Assembly: GCA_017465025.1 (NCBI GenBank)
Contig: JAFTXM010000016.1
Coordinates: 1 to 39,738 of the forward strand
From: Oscillospiraceae bacterium
Lineage (GTDB): Bacteria; Bacillota; Clostridia; Oscillospirales; Oscillospiraceae
Length of the DNA stretch: 39,738 nucleotides
Direction: 5' to 3'
Under the pieces are notes generated by a model. That model saw nothing but the letters and a program-made list of their open reading frames with translations. It was not told where the DNA came from and ran no database searches. Made by a program: the position numbers and the translations under genes. Shown piece by piece: positions 31,558-39,021 of the stretch (within the stretch, counting starts at the first letter, position 1; each line of letters starts with the position of its first letter).

Positions 31558-31587
31558 ACAAAAAATTTGCACCCTTGCCGAATTATC

Positions 31588-31617
31588 TTGCCATAGCCAT
31601 ACACCATGGGGTATAAT
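31588..31617 (+). promoter_or_regulatory. Promoter of the second degV gene
   Basis: TTGCCA (31588-31593), 18 bases, TATAAT (31612-31617). Confidence 0.75.
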
Positions 31618-31646
31618 GTCAAAAATGGAATTTCCAGGAGGATATC

Positions 31647-32531
31647 ATGTCTTTTGCCATAATTACCGACACTTCCGCCAATGTTCCCCTTGAGCTTGTC
31701 AGGGCCGAGAATATTCAGGTGCTCGCTATCGAGTGCGACATGAGCGGCGTTGAAAAAAAGCAGAGCTATCTGGACGATGCGGAGTTTGACTCCAAGGCTT
31801 TTTACGATGCCATGCGCGCCGGTGCAAGGGTGCGCACCTCCCAGATAAATCCCCAGACCTATGTGGACTGCATGGAAAAGCTGCTCGATGACGGGCAGGA
31901 CGTGCTTTTCGTGGGTATGTCCTCCGGTATCAGCGGCTCCTACGCCTCTGCCGAGATGGCAGCGGCCCAGCTCCGTGACGATTATCCCCAGCGCACGATC
32001 CGCCTTGTGGACAGCCTTGGTGCATCCTTGGGCGAGGGGCTTTTGGTGGTCAAGGCCATTGAGCTTCGCCGTGAGGGCAAGAATATTGACGAGGTGTATG
32101 AGCATCTTTCAAAGCTCCTTGTGCGTATGTATCAGGTCTTCACCGTGGACGATCTCAACTACCTGCGCCGCGGCGGCCGCCTTTCCAATGCCGCAGCCAT
32201 TGCCGGTATCGTGCTGAACATTAAGCCCATCCTCAAGGGCAACGAAAACGGCAAGATAGTCTCCTTTGAGAAGATAAGAGGCCGCAAGCGCACCATTGAG
32301 AGACTGGCGGAGAAGTACGACGAACTGGTGGTGGAGCCTGAAAATCAGATCGTCGGTATCTCCCACGCTGACTGCCCTGAGGATGCACAGAAGCTTATCG
32401 AGCTTATCAGCCGCAACAAGCCTCCCAAGGAGATAATGCTGGTGGACCATGAGCCTGCTACCGGCTCCTACCTTGGCCCCGGCGCTCTGGCTTTGTACTT
32501 TGCCGGCGACGAGGAGTGCAGATACAAGTAA
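31647..32531 (+). CDS. DegV family fatty-acid-binding protein (copy 2)
   Basis: A 294-residue DegV protein. It has the classical start FAIITDTSANVPLEL, TSQINPQTYVDCME, GMSSGISGSY (~91), VDSLGASLGEG, DLNYLRRGGRLSNAAA, LNIKPIL and a C-terminal HEPATGSYLGPGALALYF. The DTS/SGISGS fatty-acid pocket is closer to the family consensus than in copy 1 (18508). As with FakB it may bind fatty acids for phosphorylation, but fakA is absent from the window. It is a single gene with a GGAGG ribosome site, its own promoter and a strong terminator. Confidence 0.93.
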   Translation: MSFAIITDTSANVPLELVRAENIQVLAIECDMSGVEKKQSYLDDAEFDSKAFYDAMRAGARVRTSQINPQTYVDCMEKLLDDGQDVLFVGMSSGISGSYASAEMAAAQLRDDYPQRTIRLVDSLGASLGEGLLVVKAIELRREGKNIDEVYEHLSKLLVRMYQVFTVDDLNYLRRGGRLSNAAAIAGIVLNIKPILKGNENGKIVSFEKIRGRKRTIERLAEKYDELVVEPENQIVGISHADCPEDAQKLIELISRNKPPKEIMLVDHEPATGSYLGPGALALYFAGDEECRYK

Positions 32532-32550
32532 ATATTAATCGTATAAAATT

Positions 32551-32588
32551 AAAAGGGTTTGCTGCATGATTTTGCAGCAAACCCTTTT
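32551..32588. terminator. Terminator after the second degV gene
   Basis: A perfect 16-bp stem (32551-32566 with 32573-32588) and a 6-base loop; A-rich left side and T-rich right side make it usable from either strand. Confidence 0.9.
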
Positions 32589-32589
32589 G

Positions 32590-32735
32590 CTATGCATAAA
32601 GCTGCGTCCTGTGACCGTTGGAAACGGTTCGCCTGTCCCGCCATTTGCACGGCGCTTCGTTATCCGCTGCAGGGGCGCTTGTCAGATACCGGTCGATCCG
32701 TCTCCGCGAAACCCGGTATTATAGCTGAAAACAAT
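32590..32735. other. Structured non-coding interval between degV and pocR
   Basis: No gene is seen. The stretch is GC-rich against an AT-rich surround and holds several pairable segments: ACCGTT/AACGGT with a 3-base loop (~32620-32634), GCGTCCTG with CAGGGGCGC (one bulge), GGCG/CGCC, and ATACCGG (32686-32692) with CCGGTAT (32713-32719). It lies outside the presumed pocR transcript, whose promoter is at 32777. It could be a small RNA on either strand, an operator region, or a gene relic; none is proven. No known riboswitch signature was recognised. Confidence 0.45.
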
Positions 32736-32776
32736 AAATAATTTTTGTGGTATATGACAAAATTGCTGGTCAAATC

Positions 32777-32807
32777 TTGATTTTAGCAAATTATATGTAT
32801 ATATAAT
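32777..32807 (+). promoter_or_regulatory. Promoter of the pocR-like gene
   Basis: TTGATT (32777-32782) followed at 17 bases by TATATA or at 19 bases by TATAAT (32802-32807); about 50 bases before the start. A CCGGTAT repeat at 32819-32825 lies just after the transcription start. Confidence 0.55.
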
Positions 32808-32856
32808 TGAGTGTAAGCCCGGTATTTTCTTTTCAAGCGATAAAGGAGACAGCACC

Positions 32857-33858
32857 ATGCCCAGACATGACTTTGACCTGAAAACAATTTTGGACATTCC
32901 TGAGTGGGAGCGGGTACAGGACCAGCTGGCAAAGCTCACGGGAACTGCCATTATCACCGTTGACCTTAAAGGCATACCCGTCACAAAGCACAGCTGCCGC
33001 ACGGATTTTTGCAGCGTCATCCGCGAAAATCCTATTTCCAGAAAGCGCTGCTATCGCTGCGATGCTCTTGCGGGTCTGGAAGCGGTGCGCGTGGGCAGAC
33101 CCTATATATATCTTTGTCATTGCGGCATTGTGGATGTGGCTGTGCCTGTGATGGTGGGTGACAGATATCTGGGCGCTGTGATGTTCGGACAGGTACGCAT
33201 ACCCAATAACGATACCGAGGCCAAGGTGGAGCGGCTTGTCAATGAGATAAGCTCTTTTCAGGCCCAGGAGGAGTCCTCCCGGAATGATCTGCTGGAAATG
33301 TACGAGCGAATTCCGGAAATGGAGTATGAGCGCATTGTCGAGATTGCAAACCTTATCAATGTGATGGTGGAGTATATTGTGGACAGGGCAGTGAAAAGCC
33401 GCAGCGATATGCAGACTTATGAGTGGCTTTTGAGCATGGACGCGGACAGCGGCTCCCGCCGCTACATTCAGGAGCTTTATGACCCCAGCACCGCAGAGCT
33501 GCCCAGTATGGAGAAAAAGTCCCTCGATGTGAAAAAGGACAGCGCTCTCTATCCCGCAATTTCATACATGGACTCACATCCCACGGAGATGATAACCATG
33601 AAGTCCATGGCGGAGCTGTGCCACCTGAGTGAAAGCTATTTCTCCCGCCTTTTCAGCAAGGAGCTGGGCGAAAATTTCAGCACCTACGTCAACCGCAAAA
33701 AGATAGAGCGTTCAAAAAAGCTGCTGCGTGATTCCCAGATGAGTGTCAGCCAGATCGCCAAAGAGGTGGGATATCAGGACGCAGGGCATTATATCCGCCT
33801 TTTCAAGCGCTTCGAGGGTGTCACGCCTACTATCTACAGGCAGTATAACTATAAATAG
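32857..33858 (+). CDS. PocR-domain AraC family transcriptional regulator
   Basis: A 333-residue regulator. Residues ~1-190 are a PocR sensory domain with the Cys set C47, C52, C65, C68, C87 and C89 (SCRTDFC, RKRCYRCD, YLCHCGIVD), followed by VAVPVMVGDRYLGAVMFGQV. Residues ~230-333 hold the two AraC helix-turn-helix motifs (MAELCHLSESYFSRLFSKEL and VSQIAKEVGYQDAGHYIRLF). PocR activates propanediol/cobalamin genes in enterics; in Clostridia, PocR-AraC proteins control varied catabolic genes. No pdu, eut or sugar operon lies next to it, so its targets are unknown. The ATG has AAGGAG upstream. Confidence 0.92.
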   Translation: MPRHDFDLKTILDIPEWERVQDQLAKLTGTAIITVDLKGIPVTKHSCRTDFCSVIRENPISRKRCYRCDALAGLEAVRVGRPYIYLCHCGIVDVAVPVMVGDRYLGAVMFGQVRIPNNDTEAKVERLVNEISSFQAQEESSRNDLLEMYERIPEMEYERIVEIANLINVMVEYIVDRAVKSRSDMQTYEWLLSMDADSGSRRYIQELYDPSTAELPSMEKKSLDVKKDSALYPAISYMDSHPTEMITMKSMAELCHLSESYFSRLFSKELGENFSTYVNRKKIERSKKLLRDSQMSVSQIAKEVGYQDAGHYIRLFKRFEGVTPTIYRQYNYK

Positions 33859-33960
33859 CAAAGGCGCTCTACCGACCCCGGACAGAGCGTCCGCAAAGCA
33901 ATACGGAATCTGACCGGACGGGAGATATGTCCAGCAATGCGCCCTTTGTTTTATGATTTT
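33859..33960 (+). other. Structured 3' element after pocR (complex terminator or small RNA)
   Basis: Immediately after the pocR stop, CAAAGGCGC (33859-33867) pairs with GCGCCCTTTG (33939-33948), one bulge, enclosing a hairpin GCTCT/AGAGC (33866-33870 with 33884-33888; it partly competes with the outer stem for two bases) and a second stem GTCCG/CGGAC (33889-33893 with 33915-33919). A TTTTATGATTTTTTT run follows. This is larger than a normal terminator. The panT promoter lies downstream at 33978, so it is not a panT leader. Confidence 0.5.
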
Positions 33961-33977
33961 TTTCTAAGAACAATAAT

Positions 33978-34006
33978 TTGACATCATGCTGTAAAAATGC
34001 TATTAT
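33978..34006 (+). promoter_or_regulatory. Promoter of the panT-coaX operon
   Basis: TTGACA (33978-33983), 17 bases, TATTAT (34001-34006). Near consensus, ~60 bases before the panT ATG. Confidence 0.8.
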
Positions 34007-34070
34007 CTGCCTGTAATCAGCGCCGCATCCCATCAAAATTCAGGGAGCGACAGCAGGAGGTAAATTGAAT

Positions 34071-34673
34071 ATGAAAAACGCAGCATCCCATGGCAGTATC
34101 CGCCGCATGACAGGGATATCCATCCTTCTGGCAGTGGTGGTCGTACTCACTCTTCTCGGCAATTTTGTGCGCTTCGGGCCCTTCCCCATCACGCTGGCTC
34201 TTGCGCCCATCATCATCGGCGCCGCCGTTTACGGTGCGTCTGCCGGGGCAATTCTCGGCTTTGCTTTCAGCCTTGTGGTGTTCATCACCGGCGTAATGGG
34301 CTGGGACGGGGGCACAGTAATGCTCCTTATGAGCGTATCCCCTGTGGCCTGTGTGCTTGTCTGCCTTGCGAAAGGCACTGTGGCGGGCTGGCTTGCCGGG
34401 CTTCTTTATGAGCTTATTTCAAAGAAGAATGTACATCTTGGCGTGATTGCTGCGGGCATAATCTGTCCGGTGACCAACACCGGCATTTTTGTTGCCGGTA
34501 TGCTCCTTTTCTTCAACGAGACTCTTAGCTCCTGGGCAGGCGGACAGCCGGTGCTCAGCTATATCATTTTCGGCCTCACAGGGGTCAACTTCCTTGTGGA
34601 ACTGGCGGTAAACCTTGTGCTGGCATCGGGCATCACCAGCATAATAAAGCACGTTGGAGGTAAAAAGGCATGA
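34071..34673 (+). CDS. panT: ECF transporter S component, probably for pantothenate
   Basis: A 200-residue membrane protein with about six helices. After a short basic start it has LLAVVVVLTLLGNFVRFGPF, then PITLALAPIIIGAAVYGASA with GAILGFAFSLVVFITGVMGW. This is the layout of S components of energy-coupling-factor vitamin transporters, which bind the vitamin and dock on a shared EcfAAT module encoded elsewhere. Translational coupling (4-bp overlap) to pantothenate kinase points to pantothenate as substrate; this is inferred from context. The ATG at 34071 has AGGAGG ten bases upstream and is preferred to the TTG at 34065. Confidence 0.82.
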   Translation: MKNAASHGSIRRMTGISILLAVVVVLTLLGNFVRFGPFPITLALAPIIIGAAVYGASAGAILGFAFSLVVFITGVMGWDGGTVMLLMSVSPVACVLVCLAKGTVAGWLAGLLYELISKKNVHLGVIAAGIICPVTNTGIFVAGMLLFFNETLSSWAGGQPVLSYIIFGLTGVNFLVELAVNLVLASGITSIIKHVGGKKA

Positions 34674-35437
34674 TCCTTGCCATTGACGTAGGCAATACCA
34701 ATATTGTCCTCGGCTGCATAGACGAGGGTAAAATTCTCAACATAGTCCGCATCCAGACCAATGACAAGTGCTCCGCTGTGGAGTACGCCATCAAGCTCAA
34801 GGACATTCTTGACCTTTACGGTATCGACCACGGCGGCTTTGAGGGTGCGATAATCTCCTCCGTTGTGCCGCCGCTGACCCATGCCCTGCAGGAGGCCGTC
34901 AGGCTTCTTATCGGGGTGGACGCGGTCATTGTCGGCCCCGGCATGAAAACCGGCATGAATGTCCGCATTGATGACCCCGGCACTCTGGCGGGGGATCTTG
35001 TGGTGGGCAGTGTTGCCGCCATTAACTGCTACGGTACGCCCTGCATCGTGCTGGATATGGGTACCGCCACCACCATGGTGGTCATAGACGATAAGGGCTG
35101 CTACTTAGGCGGCGCTATCCTTGCGGGTGTAAAGCTGTCTCTCTCCGCTCTGGCAGAGGGGACAAGCCTGCTTCCGGATATCTCCATTTCCGCCCCCAAA
35201 AAGTGCATTGCCACAAATACCGTGGACTCCATGCGCTCCGGCGCGGTCTACGGTACCGCCGCCATGATAGACGGCATGGTGGAGCGCATGGAAGCGGAGC
35301 TTGGCATGGAGTGCAAAATAATTGCCACCGGCGGCCTCGCCCCTTTCATCACGCCCCTTTGCAAGCGTGAAGTGATCTGCGACAATGATTTGCTTTTGAA
35401 GGGTCTTTGGATACTCTATCAGAAGAACAAAAAGTGA
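34670..35437 (+). CDS. coaX: Type III pantothenate kinase
   Basis: Phosphorylates pantothenate with ATP, first step of coenzyme A synthesis, and is insensitive to CoA feedback. It has 255 residues in the ASKHA fold: MILAIDVGNTNIVLG with the catalytic D6, ISSVVPPLT, GPGMKTGMNV, DDPGTLAGDLVVG, IVLDMGTATTM and GGAILAGVKLS, then a C-terminal ATGGLAPF. All key family motifs are intact. It overlaps panT by 4 bp, linking uptake and trapping of the vitamin, and is closed by a strong terminator. Confidence 0.96.
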   Translation: MILAIDVGNTNIVLGCIDEGKILNIVRIQTNDKCSAVEYAIKLKDILDLYGIDHGGFEGAIISSVVPPLTHALQEAVRLLIGVDAVIVGPGMKTGMNVRIDDPGTLAGDLVVGSVAAINCYGTPCIVLDMGTATTMVVIDDKGCYLGGAILAGVKLSLSALAEGTSLLPDISISAPKKCIATNTVDSMRSGAVYGTAAMIDGMVERMEAELGMECKIIATGGLAPFITPLCKREVICDNDLLLKGLWILYQKNKK

Positions 35438-35446
35438 TTGCAATTT

Positions 35447-35479
35447 TTCCGCCGCAAGCAGTTGCGGCGGAACTTTTTT
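35447..35479 (+). terminator. Terminator after coaX
   Basis: A perfect 11-bp stem (35447-35457 with 35462-35472), 4-base loop, then CTTTTTT. Confidence 0.92.
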
Positions 35480-35570
35480 ATATATGCCCCGTCGTAAAGA
35501 TATAAAACAGGACAATGTAAAACTTATGTAAACATATGTAAAAATTTAATCCACATTTTGACATTTTTAC

Positions 35571-35599
35571 TTGAAAAACTTGCCCTCATAATATATACT
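35571..35599 (+). promoter_or_regulatory. Promoter of the MBG-repeat surface protein
   Basis: TTGAAA (35571-35576), 17 bases, TATACT (35594-35599). A TTGACA at about 35558-35563 could serve an alternative promoter. The 35438-35651 gap otherwise holds only the coaX terminator and this AT-rich promoter region. Confidence 0.7.
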
Positions 35600-35651
35600 T
35601 TACGGTGAATATAGTCACACAACAAAGCAAATCCAAAGGAGGCTTTAATAT

Positions 35652-37862
35652 ATGACGACAAAGAAGATTTTAAGCGTACTTATCTGCCTTGTCATGGTGC
35701 TGTCCCTCATGCCCATGGCAGCTTTTGCAACGGAGGGCGGCGGAGGCACCGAAGAGAAGCTGTCAGTAAAATTGCTGAAGGACAGACCTACTTATAGCGG
35801 CACCTCCCAGGAGCCGCAAATCTCAGTTAGCTACGGGGAAAATGCTCTCCAGTCCACTGATTACACTGTTTCTTATACTCGCAATGGTGCAGCCACGACA
35901 GATTTTACAAGTAGAGGCGTCATCACTGTAACTGTGACATATAACGGTTCTACAGCCAGCGTAGATTATACCATCGTTGGAAAAGATATGACAATTGCGG
36001 TTGATAACAAAGAGAAAGCATATGGAGATAACGATCCTGAATTAACTGGTACTGTAACAGGCCTGCAGTCAGGAGACTCTGTTGTGTACAGCCGTATTTC
36101 AGGTGAGGACGTTAGTACATATACAATAAGCGCCAAAATTATGAGAGGCGGTTTGGATGTATCAGGAAACTATAATATTACGAGCAATACTACTGGCACG
36201 CTCACCATAAAAGCCAAGGATGTTGCAGACCCCAATGTGGTTCTTGAGTACGACAGCGCGGAATACACGGGCAGCCCCCTTACGCCCTCTGTCACCGTCA
36301 AGGACGGCGAGGCTGTTATCTCTGACGATGAATATTCTGTCACTTACGAGAACAACACCAATGTCGGCAAAGGCAAGGTTATCATCAGTGATAACAATAC
36401 AAACGGTAACTACAATATTACATCCAAAACTGTTGAGTTTGATATAACGCAAGCAAGCACCACTCCTCCGGCAGCCGCCACTAATCCCCCCCTTAAAATT
36501 ACCGTTAATAATCAGACCATTACTTACGGCGAGAACATCTCATCCGACTTTGGCGAGGATTATACATACGAAGGACTTGCCGTGGGTCATACTGCCCAGA
36601 TTACTCTTGGCCTGAACGGTAGCCTGATAGTAGTGAGCGATGCCAAAATATTTGCCGGCAGCGATGATGTAACAAGTCAGTATGACGTTACCTACAAGCC
36701 CGGCTCTCTTACTGTCACTCCTGCTACATTGACTGTTACAGCCAAGGACGCAAGCAAGGAACTCGGCGCTGAAGACCCTGCGCTTGAGTACACCGTCACA
36801 GGTCTGGTAAATGGAGATACTGTCGCCGATGTACTTACCGGCGCTCTTGCCCGTGAACAGGGTGACACCAAAGGCGTGTACGAAATAACACAGGGTAATC
36901 TGGCCATAAAGGCCGATAAGCAGGCAAACTATCAGCTCAGCTTTATCCCCGGTAAATTCACCATCGGCGGTGAAGCCCTCACCATAACCGCAGGTGATCA
37001 GTCCATTACATATGGCTCTGCTATAGATAAAACCAAGTATTCCGTGACCTCCGGCTCTCTCCCCACCAATGCTGTTCTCACAGTTACCCTTACTCCCAGC
37101 ATCAGCACTGTGGGTACCGGCTCTATAGCTGTCAGCAATGCGGTCATTAAGGATGCCGGCGGCACTGACATTACCGCAAACTATGCAATAAGCTATGTGT
37201 CCGGCGCGCTTACCATCACCCCCAAGACCGTCGATACCCCCACCATCAAGCTTGAGCGCACGAGCTACGGCTATACCGGCAAGGCTGTTACTCCTACAGT
37301 CACCGCTGTCTATGACGGCAGCACCCTCATCCCCGCCACCGAGTACACCGTTTCTTATGAAAACAATGTAAATCTGGGCACCGGCACAGTGAAGATCGTT
37401 GACAAAGACGGCGGCAACTACACTGTCAGCGGTTATACCACTTTCTCTATCGTCAACAATGTGGGCTATAAAGTTGTAATGGGCAATGGCGGCTGCTGGT
37501 ACAGAGGCTCCTACTACGGACTGGGCTTCCGCTGCGACGGCCCCTATGCCGATTTCCTCGGCATCACCATTGACGGTCAGCCTGTTGACAAATCCTACTA
37601 CGTCGCTTCCGAAGGCAGCACCAATGTGGGCCTTTATCCCCAGCTTCTCTCCATGCTGGGCAACGGTACCCACTACATCACCTTTAAGTACACCAGCGGC
37701 AGCGCAACCGGTGTGTTCTATGTGGGCAGCACCGCCATCAACGCAGTCATGACCGGCGATGACAGCAATGTGGGTCTTCTGGCGCTTGTGATGTGCCTTG
37801 GCCTGCTCAGCTCTATTGCCACTCTCGGTGTGCTGAGAAAGAAAAAGTCCGGCGCAAGATAA
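35652..37862 (+). CDS. Cell-surface protein with MBG and Ig-like repeats
   Basis: A 736-residue exported protein. Signal peptide ~1-26 (VLICLVMVLSLMPMAAFA). About seven beta-sandwich repeats follow: MBG-type units (e.g. LTITAGDQSITYGSAIDKTK near 440, with GALTITP ends) alternate with Ig-like units (YTGKAVTPTVTAVYDG...TEYTVSYENNVNLG, ~535-590). A final X2-like module (~600-690) has two Cys (GGCWYRGSYYGLGFRCDG). The end is MTGDDSN, a membrane helix and RKKKSGAR. This C-terminal layout is that of a sortase substrate, although LPXTG is replaced by AVMTGD. Likely function is adhesion or cell-surface structure. The first ~350 codons are more AT-rich than the rest, hinting at a mosaic origin. Confidence 0.9.
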   Translation: MTTKKILSVLICLVMVLSLMPMAAFATEGGGGTEEKLSVKLLKDRPTYSGTSQEPQISVSYGENALQSTDYTVSYTRNGAATTDFTSRGVITVTVTYNGSTASVDYTIVGKDMTIAVDNKEKAYGDNDPELTGTVTGLQSGDSVVYSRISGEDVSTYTISAKIMRGGLDVSGNYNITSNTTGTLTIKAKDVADPNVVLEYDSAEYTGSPLTPSVTVKDGEAVISDDEYSVTYENNTNVGKGKVIISDNNTNGNYNITSKTVEFDITQASTTPPAAATNPPLKITVNNQTITYGENISSDFGEDYTYEGLAVGHTAQITLGLNGSLIVVSDAKIFAGSDDVTSQYDVTYKPGSLTVTPATLTVTAKDASKELGAEDPALEYTVTGLVNGDTVADVLTGALAREQGDTKGVYEITQGNLAIKADKQANYQLSFIPGKFTIGGEALTITAGDQSITYGSAIDKTKYSVTSGSLPTNAVLTVTLTPSISTVGTGSIAVSNAVIKDAGGTDITANYAISYVSGALTITPKTVDTPTIKLERTSYGYTGKAVTPTVTAVYDGSTLIPATEYTVSYENNVNLGTGTVKIVDKDGGNYTVSGYTTFSIVNNVGYKVVMGNGGCWYRGSYYGLGFRCDGPYADFLGITIDGQPVDKSYYVASEGSTNVGLYPQLLSMLGNGTHYITFKYTSGSATGVFYVGSTAINAVMTGDDSNVGLLALVMCLGLLSSIATLGVLRKKKSGAR

Positions 37863-37877
37863 TCACATAAAGCAATG

Positions 37878-37906
37878 ATCCGGCGGGATACCCCGCCGGA
37901 TTTTTT
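37878..37906 (+). terminator. Terminator after the MBG protein
   Basis: A perfect 10-bp stem (37878-37887 with 37892-37901), 4-base loop, then TTTTT. Confidence 0.92.
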
Positions 37907-37929
37907 GTATAAAGCCCCCGCTTGACGGT

Positions 37930-37935
37930 TATACT
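37930..37935 (+). promoter_or_regulatory. Possible -10 box of the LCP gene
   Basis: TATACT about 50 bases before the start; no good -35 box at 16-18 bases (TTGTAT is at 19 bases). Confidence 0.4.
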
Positions 37936-37985
37936 CTGGAAAAAGGGCATTTTTTCCATTGCCTGCCACCCGGGGAGGGCTGAAT

Positions 37986-38975
37986 TTGAAAGAAAAACTC
38001 ATAAAAAAACTGGCGCTTATAATCGCCGTGTGTGCCGCAGCGGGAACGGTAACGGCAGCCATCGCTGCGGGAGCGGGCGCCTCTGCCCAGCAACCTTCCG
38101 AAACAGCTACACCCCGCCCCACGCTTACGCCGACCATCACACCCAGACCTACACCCACGCCCGAACCTCTGGACCACTCCATATGGGGCGACGGCGTTGT
38201 GAATATCCTTCTCATCGGCACAGACGAGCAGTACAGCGAAAACGACAAGGGCAGGGGAGATGTTACCCTGCTGTGCTCTCTCAACCGGGACAGCGGCAGC
38301 GTGAAGCTTGTCAGCTTTGAGCGCAGCATCGGTATGCCCTGGCCCGAACACGGGGATGTGATGCTCACAAACACCTACGCCTACGGCGGAGCGGAGCTGA
38401 TGTGCCAGGACATAAGCCGGGCATTCAGAGTGGATATAGACGGCTATGTGCAGCTGGATTTTGAAGGCTTTTGCAGCATTATCGACTCTCTCGGCGGTGT
38501 GGACATCCTGCTTGGGGCTGAGGAAGCCAAAGCCATGACGGAGGATACCTATAATGAGATATGGTATTCCGAGGGGCTGAACCATCTGGACGGCGAATCT
38601 GCCCTCAGATATTGCCGCCTGCGCCGCATAGACGATAACTGGCACCGGGTGGAGCGGCAGAGATACCTTGTCAGCTCCATAATAAGTCAGGCCAAAAATC
38701 TGCGTCTCGGTCAGATAAAGGAGCTTGCCCACGCTGCCATGGAGCACGTGAACACCAGCCTCACAAAGCCCCAGCTTGCCGCGCTTCTGGTGAAAGCGCC
38801 CCGGTTTATCCGCGCAGAGCTTCAGCAGATGACCATACCGAACCGCAACAATGTCTGGACCTACAACAGCGGGGAGGAGACCGTAACCGGCTGCGATTTT
38901 GGGGCAGAGAGCAGAAGACTCAACGAATTTATCTACGGTTCACAGGAGCAGACCCAGCCCGTAATGTCAAATTAA
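37986..38975 (+). CDS. LytR-CpsA-Psr (LCP) family protein
   Basis: Membrane-anchored phosphotransferase of the type that attaches teichoic acid or other glycopolymers to peptidoglycan; 329 residues. A short inner part and a membrane segment (~5-28, LALIIAVCAAAGTVTAAIAA) are followed by a Pro/Thr-rich spacer (~40-60) and the LCP domain: NILLIGTDEQ (~83), GRGDVTLLCSLN, VSFERSIGMPW with the conserved Arg, DFEGFCSIIDSLGGVDI, and the late RYCRLRR-IDDNWHRVERQRYL. The initiation codon is a TTG at 37986 with GGGGAGGG well placed; the TTG at 37959 lacks a ribosome site. It is shorter than many LCP proteins. Confidence 0.92.
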   Translation: MKEKLIKKLALIIAVCAAAGTVTAAIAAGAGASAQQPSETATPRPTLTPTITPRPTPTPEPLDHSIWGDGVVNILLIGTDEQYSENDKGRGDVTLLCSLNRDSGSVKLVSFERSIGMPWPEHGDVMLTNTYAYGGAELMCQDISRAFRVDIDGYVQLDFEGFCSIIDSLGGVDILLGAEEAKAMTEDTYNEIWYSEGLNHLDGESALRYCRLRRIDDNWHRVERQRYLVSSIISQAKNLRLGQIKELAHAAMEHVNTSLTKPQLAALLVKAPRFIRAELQQMTIPNRNNVWTYNSGEETVTGCDFGAESRRLNEFIYGSQEQTQPVMSN

Positions 38976-39009
38976 AAAATAGCTGTTGCATCAAGCAACA
39001 GCTATTTTT
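38975..39009. terminator. Bidirectional terminator, LCP / hypB
   Basis: A perfect 15-bp stem (38975-38989 with 38995-39009), 5-base loop, A-rich and T-rich sides, between convergent genes. Confidence 0.92.
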
Positions 39010-39021
39010 ACATCAGATATC

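Noticed and set aside
32590..33960. Known riboswitch classes (cobalamin, THF, ZTP, SAM, c-di-GMP, T-box) near pocR/panT
   Set aside because: I compared the visible conserved cores from memory and found none; both structured regions also lie before, not after, the promoters of pocR and panT.
37959..37985. Earlier TTG start for the LCP protein
   Set aside because: No ribosome site; the TTG at 37986 follows GGGGAGGG and places the membrane segment at the N-terminus.
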